From contig NC_010524.1 in NCBI RefSeq assembly GCF_000019785.1, forward strand, positions 4,142,001 to 4,206,000: DNA of 64,000 nucleotides, in the 5' to 3' direction. This document shows, one piece after another, positions 1 to 11,226 of this stretch; the first letter of the stretch is position 1, and every line of letters starts with the position of its first letter. Under the pieces are notes generated by a model, which made no database searches, was not told the origin of the DNA, and saw only the letters and a list, made by a program, of their open reading frames with translations. This stretch comes from Leptothrix cholodnii SP-6. GTDB taxonomy: Bacteria > Pseudomonadota > Gammaproteobacteria > Burkholderiales > Burkholderiaceae_C. Both the position numbers and the translations under genes were made by a program.

Positions 1-1024
<1,024 letters not shown>

Positions 1025-1028
<4 letters not shown>

Positions 1029-1930
1029 GGGCGGTGGGTGCGCGCCGCCGCAGGCCACCACCACGAGGTGTCCGGGGCCGGTGATCCGGCGGGCAGGTTG
1101 GGGTTGTCGAGCGTGATGACCTGGCGCTTTTCCTTCTGCAGCGCGGCGATGTCGGCGGCGTGATGGGCCTCGAACAGCTTGCGGAACGAGCCGTCGGCCA
1201 GCGCCAGGCGCAAGCCGCGCTCGATGCGCCGGGCCAGTTCGGGCTGCGTCGGGTTGACCCAGAAATAGATCGGGAACGCAAAGAACAGCGCCTTGCTCGA
1301 CTCGATCACCAGATCCGGGAACTGCGCGTGGCGTTCGGCCAGTTCGCGGCGGGCTTCGTTCAGGCCCCGCGGAAAGGCGTCGAAACGACCGGCCGAGAGC
1401 ATCACGAACAGGTTCTCGTAACTCGACGACGTGGTCACCGAATAGCCGTTGGCCCGCATGATCGGCAGGTCGGCCCACTGGCTGTTGAGGCCGAACTCGA
1501 GCTGGCTGCGCAAGGCCTGCGCATCCATCGCGGCGATGCGCGGCTGATCGGCCGAGCGGATCACCAGCAGGCGGAAGCCGACGATGCCGCGCAGGATGTC
1601 GATCCGGATCGGCAGCAGCCGGGCCTCGCGCTCCGGGTTGGTGCCCAGCGCGATCACGTCGATCGCGCCGGCCTGCAGCAGCGTGACGGCGCGGTTCTGA
1701 GTGATCTCGTCCGCATACGGCTGCAATCGTGGCGGCACCTGGCCCGCCGCGGTCTGCGCCAGCGCAAGCTCCAGCAGCTTCCAGCGGTAGTCGTAGATCG
1801 GGCCGGCCGGAAAGGTGCGCAGCTCGGGTGGCGCCGCGGCGAGCGGGTCGCTGCCGAACAGGAGCAGAAACAGGAGCGCAACCGCCGCGAGAAACCGCCG
1901 GCAACGCCACGACTCTCTCGTCAACGTCAT
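1025..1930 (-). CDS. Periplasmic substrate-binding protein (SBP_bac_3-like), probable sensor partner of the downstream kinase
   Basis: A 301-residue protein with a Sec-type signal peptide (hydrophobic core [12 protein letters not shown], cleavage near residue 32) and the fold signature of family 3 solute-binding proteins: two lobes, an early lysine/arginine-rich strand, and a C-terminal [20 protein letters not shown] helix typical of these proteins. The ATG at 1930 is preceded by GAAAGG at a suitable distance. No permease or ATPase gene is adjacent. Instead the stop codon overlaps the histidine kinase start (ATGA), so the likely job is to present a ligand to the kinase rather than to feed an importer. 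That is inference from gene order; the ligand is unknown. Confidence 0.8.
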
Positions 1931-2067
1931 CGCGTGCCTTTCATCGGTCTGGGCGGTGGGTGCACCAAGGGGGGTTCGCCATGAAGGGGCGCTCAAGCGC
2001 CCGCCGGCATGCCGATTCACTTTACACCCGCCGCCAGCCGGTGCGCCCGCGGGCGACCGGCCCGGCG

Positions 2068-2802
2068 TCAGTCGACGTCCAGACCGGCGCTGCGCGATTC
2101 GGCCTCGCCGATCGTGCGCAGGTGCGCCAGGCGCTTGCGGGTGGCCGGGTGGGTCGAGGTGTCGCCCACGTTGGGCACCACCATCAGCGCGCCGCGCACG
2201 CTGCCCAGGCCCCAGCCCCGGGCGCGGATGCTGCGCCAGGCGAAGGCATCGGCGGCGTATTCGTGGCCATGCACCAGCGCGGACGCCTCGCGGCCCAGCT
2301 TCGGTGCGACGGCGTCGGTGACGTCGGGCGTCACTTCGGCCGGGATGTGGCGGGCATAGACCGCGCACAGCTCGGCCCAGTGGCCCATCTGCACATGCCC
2401 GAGTTCGTGCGCCAGGATGAACAGCCGCTCGCCCTCGTCGAGCACCGCCAGGCCGGCACTGATCACGATCACCCGGCCGGACAGCGTCTCGGCGTGCACC
2501 GGTCCGTCGACCACCAGCAGCTCGACATCCGGGCGCGGCGACTGGCGCGCCAGCAGGCCCTCGAAGTCCTGGCGCAGCAGCTCGGCGCGTGGGTCGCTGA
2601 CGGCCTGGCGCTTCAGTTCGTCGAGCTTCTGGCGATGCGAACGCGCCAGCACCGACAGGATGCCCTCGGCCGAAACCGGCGCAGCCAGCACGATCGCCAC
2701 CAGCAGCGCACCGGCCGACAGCCAGCCACCCCGGCCACGCCACGCGGTGCGCGCCCTCGCGCCGGAACCGGACAGACCGGGCTTGTTCATCGACTGCAAC
2801 AT
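2068..2802 (-). CDS. Periplasmic M48-family zinc metallopeptidase
   Basis: A 244-residue protein. It has an N-terminal signal/anchor (GALLVAIVLAAPVSA, about residues 31-45) and then the M48 catalytic core: HELGH at 132-136 (two zinc ligands and the catalytic Glu) and EYAAD at 181-185, whose Glu is the third ligand. It lacks the multiple membrane helices of HtpX and the TPR tail of BepA, so it resembles small periplasmic quality-control peptidases such as LoiP/YcaL. The start at 2802 is chosen because GAAGGA lies five bases upstream; a second ATG at 2790 is possible. It is divergent from the exporter operon. Substrates cannot be read from the sequence. Confidence 0.85.
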   Translation of the reverse strand: MLQSMNKPGLSGSGARARTAWRGRGGWLSAGALLVAIVLAAPVSAEGILSVLARSHRQKLDELKRQAVSDPRAELLRQDFEGLLARQSPRPDVELLVVDGPVHAETLSGRVIVISAGLAVLDEGERLFILAHELGHVQMGHWAELCAVYARHIPAEVTPDVTDAVAPKLGREASALVHGHEYAADAFAWRSIRARGWGLGSVRGALMVVPNVGDTSTHPATRKRLAHLRTIGEAESRSAGLDVD

Positions 2803-3136
2803 GACGGTCCTTCGGTGGTCGAGAAATTGAGGTGCGGCGGCGGCAAGGCCCGCAACCTTGCCGGAATCGGGCCCGGGCGGCGGAACAACCACCCGTCAGA
2901 CACGGACAAACTCCGGTCGGAACTCACTGTGCGGAGGGTTCGAACGCCGGCCGCCGCACCCGCCGCCTTGTCGCCGATGAACAGCAATCAGCGGGCCAGC
3001 CCGCACGGTGGCGTCGCACAACTTTACAAATCGGCCATCCGCGCAGCGGGTCGCGCTTGATACACCTCGGGGTGACGATCCACCGCGCACTCAGCAGGGT
3101 GACCCGCGCCACCGCAACCGATCCGCCAACCGAACC
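2803..3136. other. Non-coding divergent region between the M48 peptidase and the exporter operon
   Basis: About 334 bases separate the two divergent starts. Open frames exist in both directions but show no coding character; the N-terminal extension of the exporter lipoprotein frame back to 3008 lacks a ribosome binding site and would precede its signal sequence. I see no strong sigma70 promoter, palindrome or terminator. TTTACA (near 3024) and TTGATA (near 3056) occur, but neither has a well-spaced -10 partner. Confidence 0.5.
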
Positions 3137-4633
3137 ATGCACCGACCTCGATCCGATCCGACAAGCACCGGGCACACGTCGCCCGACACCACCGGCCCAC
3201 GCCGCAGGGCCTGGGCGGTCTGGTGTTGCGGCGCCGCCCTGCTGGCCGGCTGTGCGACGCCGTTGCCATCCGAGCGCAGCGACGCGGCGCCACCGATCGC
3301 CGTGCCCGGGTCGTGGGCGGTTCGGCCCGCCGGCCACGCCGACGCCGACTCCGCGCCGATCGACGGCGCCGCCCTGGCCCGCTGGTGGCGCAGCTTCGAC
3401 GATCCGCTGCTGGGCGAACTGGTCGAACGCGCGCTGGCGGCCAACACCGACCTGCAACTGGCGCGCAGCCGCGTCATCCAGGCGCGGGCGCTGCGTGATG
3501 TCAGCGCCGCCGCTGCCTCGCCCAACCTCGACCTCTCCGGCAGCGTCGGCACCAGCCAGTCCGGCCGCGGCAGCAGCGCGCTGCGCAGCAACAGCTGGCG
3601 CGCCGGGCTCGACGCCAGCTGGGAAATCGACGTCTGGGGCCGCCTCGGTGCCGGCACCCGCGCCGCCGAGCTGGACCTGGCCACCAGCCGCGCCGACCGC
3701 GCCACCACCGAAGCCGGCGTCGCCGCCGAGGTCGGCCTGGCCTACGTGCAACTGCGTGGCAGCCAGCGCCAGCTGCGCATCGCCCGCGACAACCTCGCCG
3801 CGCTCGAACAGACCGCCCAACTGACGCAATGGCGCGCCCAGGCCGGGCTGGTCAGCTCGCTCGACGCCGAACAGGCCCGCGCCAGCACCGCGCAGCAGCG
3901 CGCCTCGATCGGGCCGCTGCAGAACAGCGTCGTGCAGGCCGAACACCGCATCGCCGTGCTGCTGGGCCAGCCGCCCGGCACGCTGCGCGCGTTGCTCGGC
4001 AGCGCCGACGAGCGCATCACCCCGCCGATCCCGCTCGCCGCGCCGATGCCCGCCGGCGTGCCGGCACAGGTGCTGCGCCAGCGCCCCGACGTGCGCGCCG
4101 CCGAGCTGGCCATCGACGCCGAAAGCCAGCGCCTGGCCGCCAGCCGCGCCGCCGGTCGGCCGTCGTTCGCGATCAGCGGCACGCTGGCCTTGCAGGCCGC
4201 CACGCTCGGCGCGCTCGGCAACCCGGCCGCGACGCTCGCCACGCTGGGGGCGGCGGTGAACTGGCCGCTGTTCGACGGCGGCGCCCGCGCCGCGCAGATC
4301 CAGGCGCAGCAGGCAGTCCAGGCGCAGGCGCAGATCCGCTACCAGGCGGCGGTGCTGACGGCGCTGGAGGATGTCGAAAACGCCCTCGCCGACCAGATCT
4401 ACACCCAAAGCCGCCTGGCCGCCTACGAGGCCGGCGTGGCCTCGGCGCGCAACGCCCTGCTGCTGGCGCGCCAGCGCTACCAGGCCGGGCTGGTCGACTT
4501 CTCGACCCTGCTCGAAGCCCAGCGCACCGCGCTCTCGCTCGACAACGGCCTGGTCGCCGCTCAGACCGATCTGAGCCTGGGCCGCATCCGACTCAACAAG
4601 GCGCTCGGCGGTGGCTGGGCGGAAGAAGAATGA
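3137..4633 (+). CDS. NodT/OprM-type outer-membrane efflux lipoprotein of a MacAB-like exporter
   Basis: A 498-residue outer-membrane channel of the TolC/OEP superfamily. A lipobox LLAGC places the lipidated cysteine at residue 39, and two OEP repeats follow (WWRSFDDPLLGELVERALAA is the family's first-domain signature; the second repeat contains LFDGGARAAQ). The ATG at 3137 is taken as start because it gives a normal lipoprotein signal; frames upstream add unstructured residues. The gene ends GAATGA, overlapping the next start by four bases. It heads an operon with the adaptor, ATPase and permease, so it should be the outer-membrane exit duct. The exported substrate (macrolide, peptide, siderophore, lipid) is not identifiable. 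Confidence 0.9.
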   Translation: MHRPRSDPTSTGHTSPDTTGPRRRAWAVWCCGAALLAGCATPLPSERSDAAPPIAVPGSWAVRPAGHADADSAPIDGAALARWWRSFDDPLLGELVERALAANTDLQLARSRVIQARALRDVSAAAASPNLDLSGSVGTSQSGRGSSALRSNSWRAGLDASWEIDVWGRLGAGTRAAELDLATSRADRATTEAGVAAEVGLAYVQLRGSQRQLRIARDNLAALEQTAQLTQWRAQAGLVSSLDAEQARASTAQQRASIGPLQNSVVQAEHRIAVLLGQPPGTLRALLGSADERITPPIPLAAPMPAGVPAQVLRQRPDVRAAELAIDAESQRLAASRAAGRPSFAISGTLALQAATLGALGNPAATLATLGAAVNWPLFDGGARAAQIQAQQAVQAQAQIRYQAAVLTALEDVENALADQIYTQSRLAAYEAGVASARNALLLARQRYQAGLVDFSTLLEAQRTALSLDNGLVAAQTDLSLGRIRLNKALGGGWAEEE

Positions 4634-5939
4634 AGACACTGCCGCCCTCCTCCGCAACCGCCGCCGCGCTGTCCGACCTGCTCGGCAACGATGCCGGCCC
4701 ATCCCGCTGGCGCCGAAGCGTGCCCTGGCTGATCGGCACCGTGCTGATCGCCGCCGCCGGCGCGGGCCTGTGGTTCGCCTTCGGTCCGTCGCAGACCGCC
4801 CCGGTGCGCTACACCACCGAGCCGCTGGCGCGTGGCGACCTGGCGCTGACCGTCACCGCCAACGGCAAGATCCAGCCGACCCGCTCGGTCAGCATCGGCA
4901 GCGAGCTGTCGGGCATCGTCGCGCGGGTGCGGGTGGACGTGAACGACCGCGTCAAGAAGGGCCAGGTGCTGGTCGAGCTCGACACCGCCAAGCTGCTCGA
5001 CCAGATCACCCGCACCCGCGCCAGCCTCGCCGCCGCGCAGGCCGGCGTGGCGCAGGCCGCCGCCGCCGCCAAGGAGTCGCGCGCCAACCTGGCGCGGCTC
5101 GAAGAAGTGCAGCGCCTGTCGGGCGGCCAGGTGCCGGCGCCGGCCGAGATGGACAGCGCGCGCGCCGCGCTCGACAAGGCGATCGCCGAGCAGGCCAGCG
5201 CCCAGGCCGCGGTGGCGCAGGCCCGCGCCACGCTCAGCACCGACGAGACCAACCTCGGCCGCGCCTCGATCCGCTCGCCGATCGACGGCGTGGTGCTGAC
5301 GCGCTCGGTCGACCCCGGCAACGCGGTGGCAGCGTCGCTGCAGGCGGTCACGCTGTTCACGCTGGCGGAGGATCTGACGCAGCTGCAGCTGTCGGTCAAC
5401 GTCGATGAAGCCGACGTGGCGCAGGTGCAGGACGGCCAGAGCGCCAGCTTCACCGTCAGCGCCTGGGCCGGGCGGCGTTATCCGGCGACGGTGACGCGGG
5501 TGGCCTACGGCTCGACGCTGACCGACAACGTCGTCACCTACACCACGCTGCTGAGCGTGGACAACGCCGACCTCAGCCTGCGCCCGGGCATGACCGCGGT
5601 GGCCACCATCGCCACCAACGAGCGCCGGCAGGTCTGGCTGGTGTCCAACCGGGCGCTGCGCTACAGCCCAGGCAACGGCACGGCATCGGCACCCAGCCGC
5701 AGCGTGGTCTCGCAACTGATGCCGCGCATCCCCGGCTCGAACCGGCCGCGCAGCGCCACCACCGCCGCGCCGGTGGCCGGCCAGGCCGGGCGCATCTGGG
5801 TGCAGGAAGGCAGCGCCGCGCCACGCGCCATCACCGTCAGCATCGGCCTGAGCAACGGCCGGCAGACCGAAGTGAGCGGCGAGGAACTGCGCGAAGGCCT
5901 GCAGGTGCTGACCGGTGAAACGAGCGCGGGGGCGCAGCC

Positions 5940-5943
<4 letters not shown>
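4630..5943 (+). CDS. MacA-like periplasmic adaptor (membrane fusion) protein
   Basis: A 437-residue adaptor with one N-terminal membrane anchor (SVPWLIGTVLIAAAGAGLWF, about residues 30-50). It has a split biotinyl-lipoyl domain (SIGSELSGIVARVRVDVNDRVKKGQVLVELD and the returning half IRSPIDGVVLTRSVDPG), a long alpha-helical hairpin rich in Ala/Gln between them, and beta-barrel and membrane-proximal domains. DPGNAVAASLQAVTLFTLAEDLTQLQL is characteristic of MacA. It bridges the MacB-type transporter to the outer-membrane channel. The start overlaps the upstream stop (ATGA) and the end overlaps the ATPase start the same way, giving a tight four-gene operon. Confidence 0.9.
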
Positions 5944-6703
<760 letters not shown>

Positions 6704-6704
<1 letters not shown>

Positions 6705-7915
6705 TGCTCTGGAACACGTTCCTGCTGGCGCTGCGCGAGATCCGCCGCAACCTGCTGCGCGCCGGCCTCACCACGCTGGGCATCGTGATCGGCGTGGCCG
6801 CGGTGATCACGATGGTCACGCTCGGCAACGGCGCCACGCGCGCGGTCCAGGACCAGATCTCCAGCCTGGGCAGCAACCTGCTGATGGTGCGGCCCGGCCA
6901 GCGCCTGGGCCCCGGGCGCGACACCGCCGGCGCACCGGCCTTCAGCATGGCCGACATCGAAGCCATCGCCGCCCAGGTCGGCGGCCTGCGCGCGGTGGCA
7001 CCCGAGGTGCGCAGCGGCGTCACCGTGGTGGCCGACGGCCGCAACTGGTCGACCACCGTCACCGGCACCACCAACGAGTACTTCAGCACCAGCAGCTGGG
7101 TGCTGGCCAGCGGGCGCAACTTCAGCGACGAGGAGCTGGCCGGCGGCGCGGCGGTCTGCGTGATCGGTGCCACCGTGCAGCGCGAGCTGTTCGGCGCCGG
7201 CAGCGATCCGCTCGGCCAGCGCGTGCGCATCAAGGCGTTTTCGTGCGAGGTGATCGGCACGCTGGTCTCCAAGGGCCAGGCCGCGATGGGCCAGGATCAG
7301 GACGACACCGTGCTGCTGCCGCTGCGCACCGCGCAGCGCCGCGTCACCGGCAGCACCCGCATCGGCACCGTGCTGGTGGGCATGCAGGACGGCGCCAGCA
7401 GCGCCACCGTCACCGCCGCGCTGCGCAGCCTGCTGCGTGAGCGCCGCAAGCTGGCCGACGGCACGGACGACAACTTCAACATCCTCGACACCCGCCAGAT
7501 CGCCGACACGCTGTCGGGCACCACCCGGCTGATGACCTCGCTGCTCGGCGCAGTGGCGGCGGTGAGCCTGCTGGTGGGCGGCATCGGCATCATGAACATC
7601 ATGCTGGTGAGCGTGACCGAACGTACCCGCGAGATCGGCGTGCGCCTGGCCATCGGCGCGCTCGAGCGCGAGGTGCTGCTGCAGTTCCTGATCGAGGCGG
7701 TGGTGCTGTCGGCGCTGGGCGGGCTGGTGGGCATCGCGCTGGCCACCGTGGCTTCGCTCGGGTTGTCGTCGCTGATGGACCTGCCGTACCTGTTCCAGCC
7801 CGGCATCAACCTGCTGGCCTTCGTGTTCTCGGCCGGCATCGGCGTGGTGTTCGGCTTCGTGCCGGCGCGGCGGGCGGCCAGGCTGGACCCGATCGAGGCC
7901 CTGCGGCACGAGTGA
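6704..7915 (+). CDS. MacB-like ABC transporter permease (MacB_PCD + FtsX)
   Basis: A 403-residue permease with the mechanotransmission topology: TM1 near residues 20-42 (LTTLGIVIGVAAVITMVTLGNG, a MacB hallmark), a large periplasmic domain (about 45-280), then three C-terminal helices forming the FtsX domain with SLLVGGIGIMNIMLVSVTERTREIG and a final FVPARRAARLDPIEALRHE. The start at 6704 shares a base with the ATPase stop and has AGGAGG at 6694-6699. With the ATPase, adaptor and lipoprotein channel it completes a tripartite exporter that works by periplasmic mechanotransmission. Confidence 0.92.
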
Positions 7916-7927
7916 GCACGAATGAAA

Positions 7928-7950
7928 AAGGGCCTGCGATGCAGGCCCTT
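7928..7950 (-). terminator. Intrinsic terminator of the CsgG-like gene, probably bidirectional
   Basis: A perfect 10-bp inverted repeat, AAGGGCCTGC (7928-7937) and GCAGGCCCTT (7941-7950), with a 3-base loop. Read on the minus strand it is followed by a run of T (complement of 7925-7929), so it best fits the end of the minus-strand lipoprotein gene. It also lies 12 bases after the plus-strand permease stop and may serve both convergent genes. Confidence 0.8.
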
Positions 7951-7978
7951 CGGATCACCGCGCGAGGCGGCGGATCGA

Positions 7979-8917
7979 TCACTTGGTCGGCGTGACGGGC
8001 TTCTTGACCGGCGCCTTGGCCGGCGCCTTGACCGGTGCGGCCGGCGCGGGCTTGCTGGTCAGCTCCTTGGAGGCCGGCGTGGTGCCGCCGTCCACACCCA
8101 GGCGCCCGCCGGTGCCCAGGCCACCCTTGACGGTCTGCGCCTTGTAGCTGCGCAGCGACTTGACCATCTGGTTGTACGAGTCGGCAAACGCCGACACGAT
8201 CACCTTGCCTTGCGGCGTCTTCGAGTAGCCGCCACCGCCGCCACCCAGGCCGCCGGTGAAGGCGGCGCCGAACAGACCGAAGTCGTAGTTGGAGCCGGTG
8301 CCCTCGGAGGCCGAGATCTGCACGCCCGAACGGTTGTCGATCAGCAGCAGCGTGGTCGACGCCTCGTTCTTGCCCATCTGGCCGGCCACCGCGCCGATCA
8401 GGCCGAGCGCGCCGCCGCCGAGGAAACCGCCACCGCCGCCGGTCTTGCCGCTGAACTGGATTTCCGGGCGCAGGGTGTAGTCGGCCGACACCATCTGGCC
8501 GCCGCCGAAGTTGCTGCCGCCGCGCATCTCGCCGGACTTCTCAAGGTTGCGCTCGGCCATCATGTTGTTCATGCCGGCGCCGCGCTCGACCACCACGAAG
8601 CAGTTGCTCTGCTGGATCATCAGGCGGATCACCGGCACGGTCGAACCCAGCTGGCGCTCGCGCAGCTGGAAGTACCAGGGCGCGTTGGTGTCCTCCTGGA
8701 CCGCGATCGTGCCGAGCGATTCCTCGCACTTCTCGAGCTGGCTGTTGGCGTTTTCAGCCGTCTCGCCACCGGCCGCGCCGCTGACGGTGCCCTTGTTCTC
8801 GCCCAGCTTGGGCGCGGTCGACAGGCAGCCGGTCAACAACAAGGCGGTGGCGACGGCAAGGGCGGGAAGACCGCGACTCAGGGGTCGACCGACCGACGAC
8901 TGCAGGGTGTTTTCCAC
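7979..8917 (-). CDS. CsgG-like lipoprotein with glycine-rich insertion
   Basis: A 312-residue lipoprotein. The GTG start at 8917 has AGGAGGAT three bases upstream. Lipobox LLTGC puts the modified Cys at residue 31. The core (VPVIRLMIQQSNCFVVVERGAGMNNMM..ERNLEKSGE, then ADYTLRPEIQFSG and LLLIDNRSGVQISASEG) follows the CsgG/HfaB pattern, in which lipoproteins form or dock to outer-membrane secretion pores or anchor holdfast material. Two glycine runs (about residues 159-165 and 225-231) and a Lys/Pro/Ala tail are unusual. No csgA, csgB, csgE or csgF-like gene is nearby, so a curli role is not supported. A polymer or envelope-anchoring role is a guess from the family. Confidence 0.75.
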   Translation of the reverse strand: MENTLQSSVGRPLSRGLPALAVATALLLTGCLSTAPKLGENKGTVSGAAGGETAENANSQLEKCEESLGTIAVQEDTNAPWYFQLRERQLGSTVPVIRLMIQQSNCFVVVERGAGMNNMMAERNLEKSGEMRGGSNFGGGQMVSADYTLRPEIQFSGKTGGGGGFLGGGALGLIGAVAGQMGKNEASTTLLLIDNRSGVQISASEGTGSNYDFGLFGAAFTGGLGGGGGGYSKTPQGKVIVSAFADSYNQMVKSLRSYKAQTVKGGLGTGGRLGVDGGTTPASKELTSKPAPAAPVKAPAKAPVKKPVTPTK

Positions 8918-9083
8918 GGGATCCTCCTGGGGTTGAACCGCATCACATCGCGGTTAAGCAGAACTGAACTCGTGGAAGTGTAGGACGCAACAACGCCGTC
9001 AGAAAGGTATCCGATTGTGCCGAAGTGGGCATGTCGCAGTCCCGCGGCATGCCCGTCGACGGAAAACACCGGCACCGGCCGGA

Positions 9084-9671
9084 TCAGAAATCGCCCTTGA
9101 TCACCGGGAAGCCCAGCGCCTCCCAGTCGAGCATGCCGCCGCGGTAGTAATAGATCTTGTCGGCCGGGAAACCGTCGCGCGTCATGGCCAGGATGGCGGT
9201 CGGGCTCTGCGGACAGACCGGGCCGTTGCAGAAGGCGTAGACCTTCTTGGCGCTGCTGCAGTCCCAGCCCTTGCCGGTCTTCTTGCAGCCCAGTTCGTCC
9301 ATCCGGCCGGCCACCTCGGTGTAGGGGATGTGATACGAGTTGGGGATGGTGCCGTTGACGCGGTCCTGCGACTCGCGCATGTCGACCAGCATCGCGTCGC
9401 GGTCGTTGAGGGCATGCAGGATCTCGATCTCGCCGACCGGGTGCACCCCGGCCACCGGCACCAGCGGCTGCAGCCAGCCCTTGTTCTTGGCGCAGGGCGT
9501 CATCGTGCGGGTGATCTCCAGCGGGCCCTTGGCGGTCTGGACGATGAACTTCTTGTCCTCGCCGATGATGCGCAGCAACTCCGGTTCGGCGGCCTGGACA
9601 GGCGCCAGCGTGGCGAAGCTGGCGCCCAGGGTGGCACACAGGGCAAGGAGCAGGCGGGCGGGAGAGGTCAT
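9084..9671 (-). CDS. Periplasmic rhodanese-domain protein
   Basis: A 195-residue protein with a Sec signal peptide (LLLALCATLGASFATLAPVQA, cleavage near residue 27) and one rhodanese-like domain: ILHALNDRDAMLVDMRESQDRVNGTIPNS (the usual substrate-pocket start), the active-site loop FCNGPVCPQSPTA with Cys as candidate persulfide carrier, and the closing YYYRGGMLDWEALGFPV. Single-domain periplasmic rhodaneses handle sulfane sulfur or act as thiol partners. The loop has a second cysteine (CNGPVC), which could allow disulfide chemistry. It is transcribed leftwards towards the CsgG-like gene with 166 bases between, so it is probably a separate unit. Confidence 0.85.
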   Translation of the reverse strand: MTSPARLLLALCATLGASFATLAPVQAAEPELLRIIGEDKKFIVQTAKGPLEITRTMTPCAKNKGWLQPLVPVAGVHPVGEIEILHALNDRDAMLVDMRESQDRVNGTIPNSYHIPYTEVAGRMDELGCKKTGKGWDCSSAKKVYAFCNGPVCPQSPTAILAMTRDGFPADKIYYYRGGMLDWEALGFPVIKGDF

Positions 9672-9783
9672 GGCGGGGTCCGGATCAAGGAGGTTGCGAA
9701 TGCGCCAAATTATCAGCCATCACTGATATAAGCGCATCCAAATATTCCCTGATCGACCCCCAGCCTCGGTGCAATCGCCCGGA

Positions 9784-11226
9784 TCAGCCGCCCAGCGCCT
9801 TCCACAGCCCGACCCGGTTCTGCTGCTCGGCCAGCCGGGTCTGGACCAGCGCCTGCTCGGCGGCATACAGGCTGCGCTGGGCGTCCAGGCGTTCGAGTTC
9901 GCTGGCTGCGCCGGCGCCGTAGCGCAGCTCGGTCAGGCGGGCGATCTCGCGCGCGCTGGCGAGCTGATCGGCCTGAGCCTGGCGCTGGTCGCGCCAGGTG
10001 GCAAGGCCGTTCAGCGCATCGGCGGTATCCTTGAAGGCGGCCTGCACCGCGCGCTCGTACTGCGCCACCGCGATGTCGCGGCCGACCTTGCTGGCGTTGA
10101 CGTTGGCCTGGTTGCGGCCGGCGTCGAACAGCGTCATGAGCGCCTGCGCACCGAGCGTCCATGCGAAGTTGCCACCCTGGAACAGGCCGCTGAACTGGCT
10201 CGACGCCTGGCCGGCGCTGGCGGTCAGCGTGATGCGCGGGAACATCGCCGCCCGCGCCGCGCCGATGTTGGCGTTGGCGGCCTGCAGCTGCTGTTCGGCC
10301 TGCACCACGTCCGGACGGCGCAGCAGCACCTCGGAGCTCAAACCGACCGGCACCTCGGCCAGCAGCGCGGCCCAGGCCGCGTCGGCGCCGGCGTCGTCCG
10401 GTGCAGGTGCAGACGTGTCGCCGGCCGGATCGAGCACCGGCGGCTGCGGCACCGCGTCGTCGGGCACCGGCCCGCCGAGCAGCAGCGCCAGCGTGGCGAG
10501 GTCCTGGCTGCGCTGGCGCAGCGCCTGCTGGCGCGCCACGCGGGCCTGCGCCAGCAGCGTGACGGCGCTCTGCTCCTCCAGCTTCGAGGCCGCGCCCGCA
10601 TCCGACTTGATGCGCGTGAGCTTGAAGGTGGCTTCGCGGCTGGCCAGGGTGCGCTCGGCCACGCCGAGCAGCTGCGCATCGGCCACCAGGTTCAGGTAGC
10701 TCGACAGCACCGCGCCCACCAGCGCCAGCTCGGCGCTGCGCCGGCCGGCTTCGGTGGCCAGCAGCTGCGAGCGGGCGGCGTCGTTCAGGTTGCCGATGCG
10801 GCCGAGGAAGTCGAGCTCCCAGCTCGCCATCTGCAGCCCGGCGGTGTAGCTCTGGGCCTGGTTGCCCGATTGCGTGTTGGGCGCGCTGTTGGCGGCGACG
10901 CCCACGCCGATCGTCGGATAACGATCGGCCAGCGAGACATCGAGCTGGGCGCGGGCGCGTTCGACGTTGAGCGCAGCCACCCGCAGGTCGCGGTTGTTGG
11001 CCAGCGCCAGCTCGACCAGCCGGCGCGGCGCCGGGTGGCGCACGAAGTCCTGCCAGGCCAGCGGCGCGGCGGGGGCCGCACTGGCCGATGCGGCTTCGGC
11101 CGCCGCGAGCGGCAACTGGGTCGGCACCGGCGCGGCCGGGCGCTCGTAGGTGGGCGCCAGGCTGCCGCAACCGGCCAGCAGCAGCGCGGCGGACAGCGTC
11201 AGGAGTGAAGGTTGGGACATGCTCAT
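9784..11226 (-). CDS. Outer-membrane efflux lipoprotein (NodT/OprM family) of the RND operon
   Basis: A 480-residue OEP-family channel. Lipobox LLLAGC is near residue 18, then PTYERPAAPVPTQLP and WQDFVRHPAPRRLVELALANNRDLRVAALNVERARAQ, the classical OprM/NodT opening. A second OEP repeat contains LMTLFDAGRNQANVNASKVG. The ATG at 11226 overlaps the RND pump stop (ATGA) and is preferred over the ATG at 11220. As third gene of the adaptor-pump-channel operon it should form the outer-membrane duct of an AcrAB-TolC-like system. Confidence 0.92.
   Translation of the reverse strand: MSMSQPSLLTLSAALLLAGCGSLAPTYERPAAPVPTQLPLAAAEAASASAAPAAPLAWQDFVRHPAPRRLVELALANNRDLRVAALNVERARAQLDVSLADRYPTIGVGVAANSAPNTQSGNQAQSYTAGLQMASWELDFLGRIGNLNDAARSQLLATEAGRRSAELALVGAVLSSYLNLVADAQLLGVAERTLASREATFKLTRIKSDAGAASKLEEQSAVTLLAQARVARQQALRQRSQDLATLALLLGGPVPDDAVPQPPVLDPAGDTSAPAPDDAGADAAWAALLAEVPVGLSSEVLLRRPDVVQAEQQLQAANANIGAARAAMFPRITLTASAGQASSQFSGLFQGGNFAWTLGAQALMTLFDAGRNQANVNASKVGRDIAVAQYERAVQAAFKDTADALNGLATWRDQRQAQADQLASAREIARLTELRYGAGAASELERLDAQRSLYAAEQALVQTRLAEQQNRVGLWKALGG

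Noticed and set aside
9026..9054. GGGCATG...CATGCCC inverted repeat after the rhodanese gene
   Set aside because: It has a long loop and no T-run, so a terminator call is not supported; it may be chance in GC-rich DNA.
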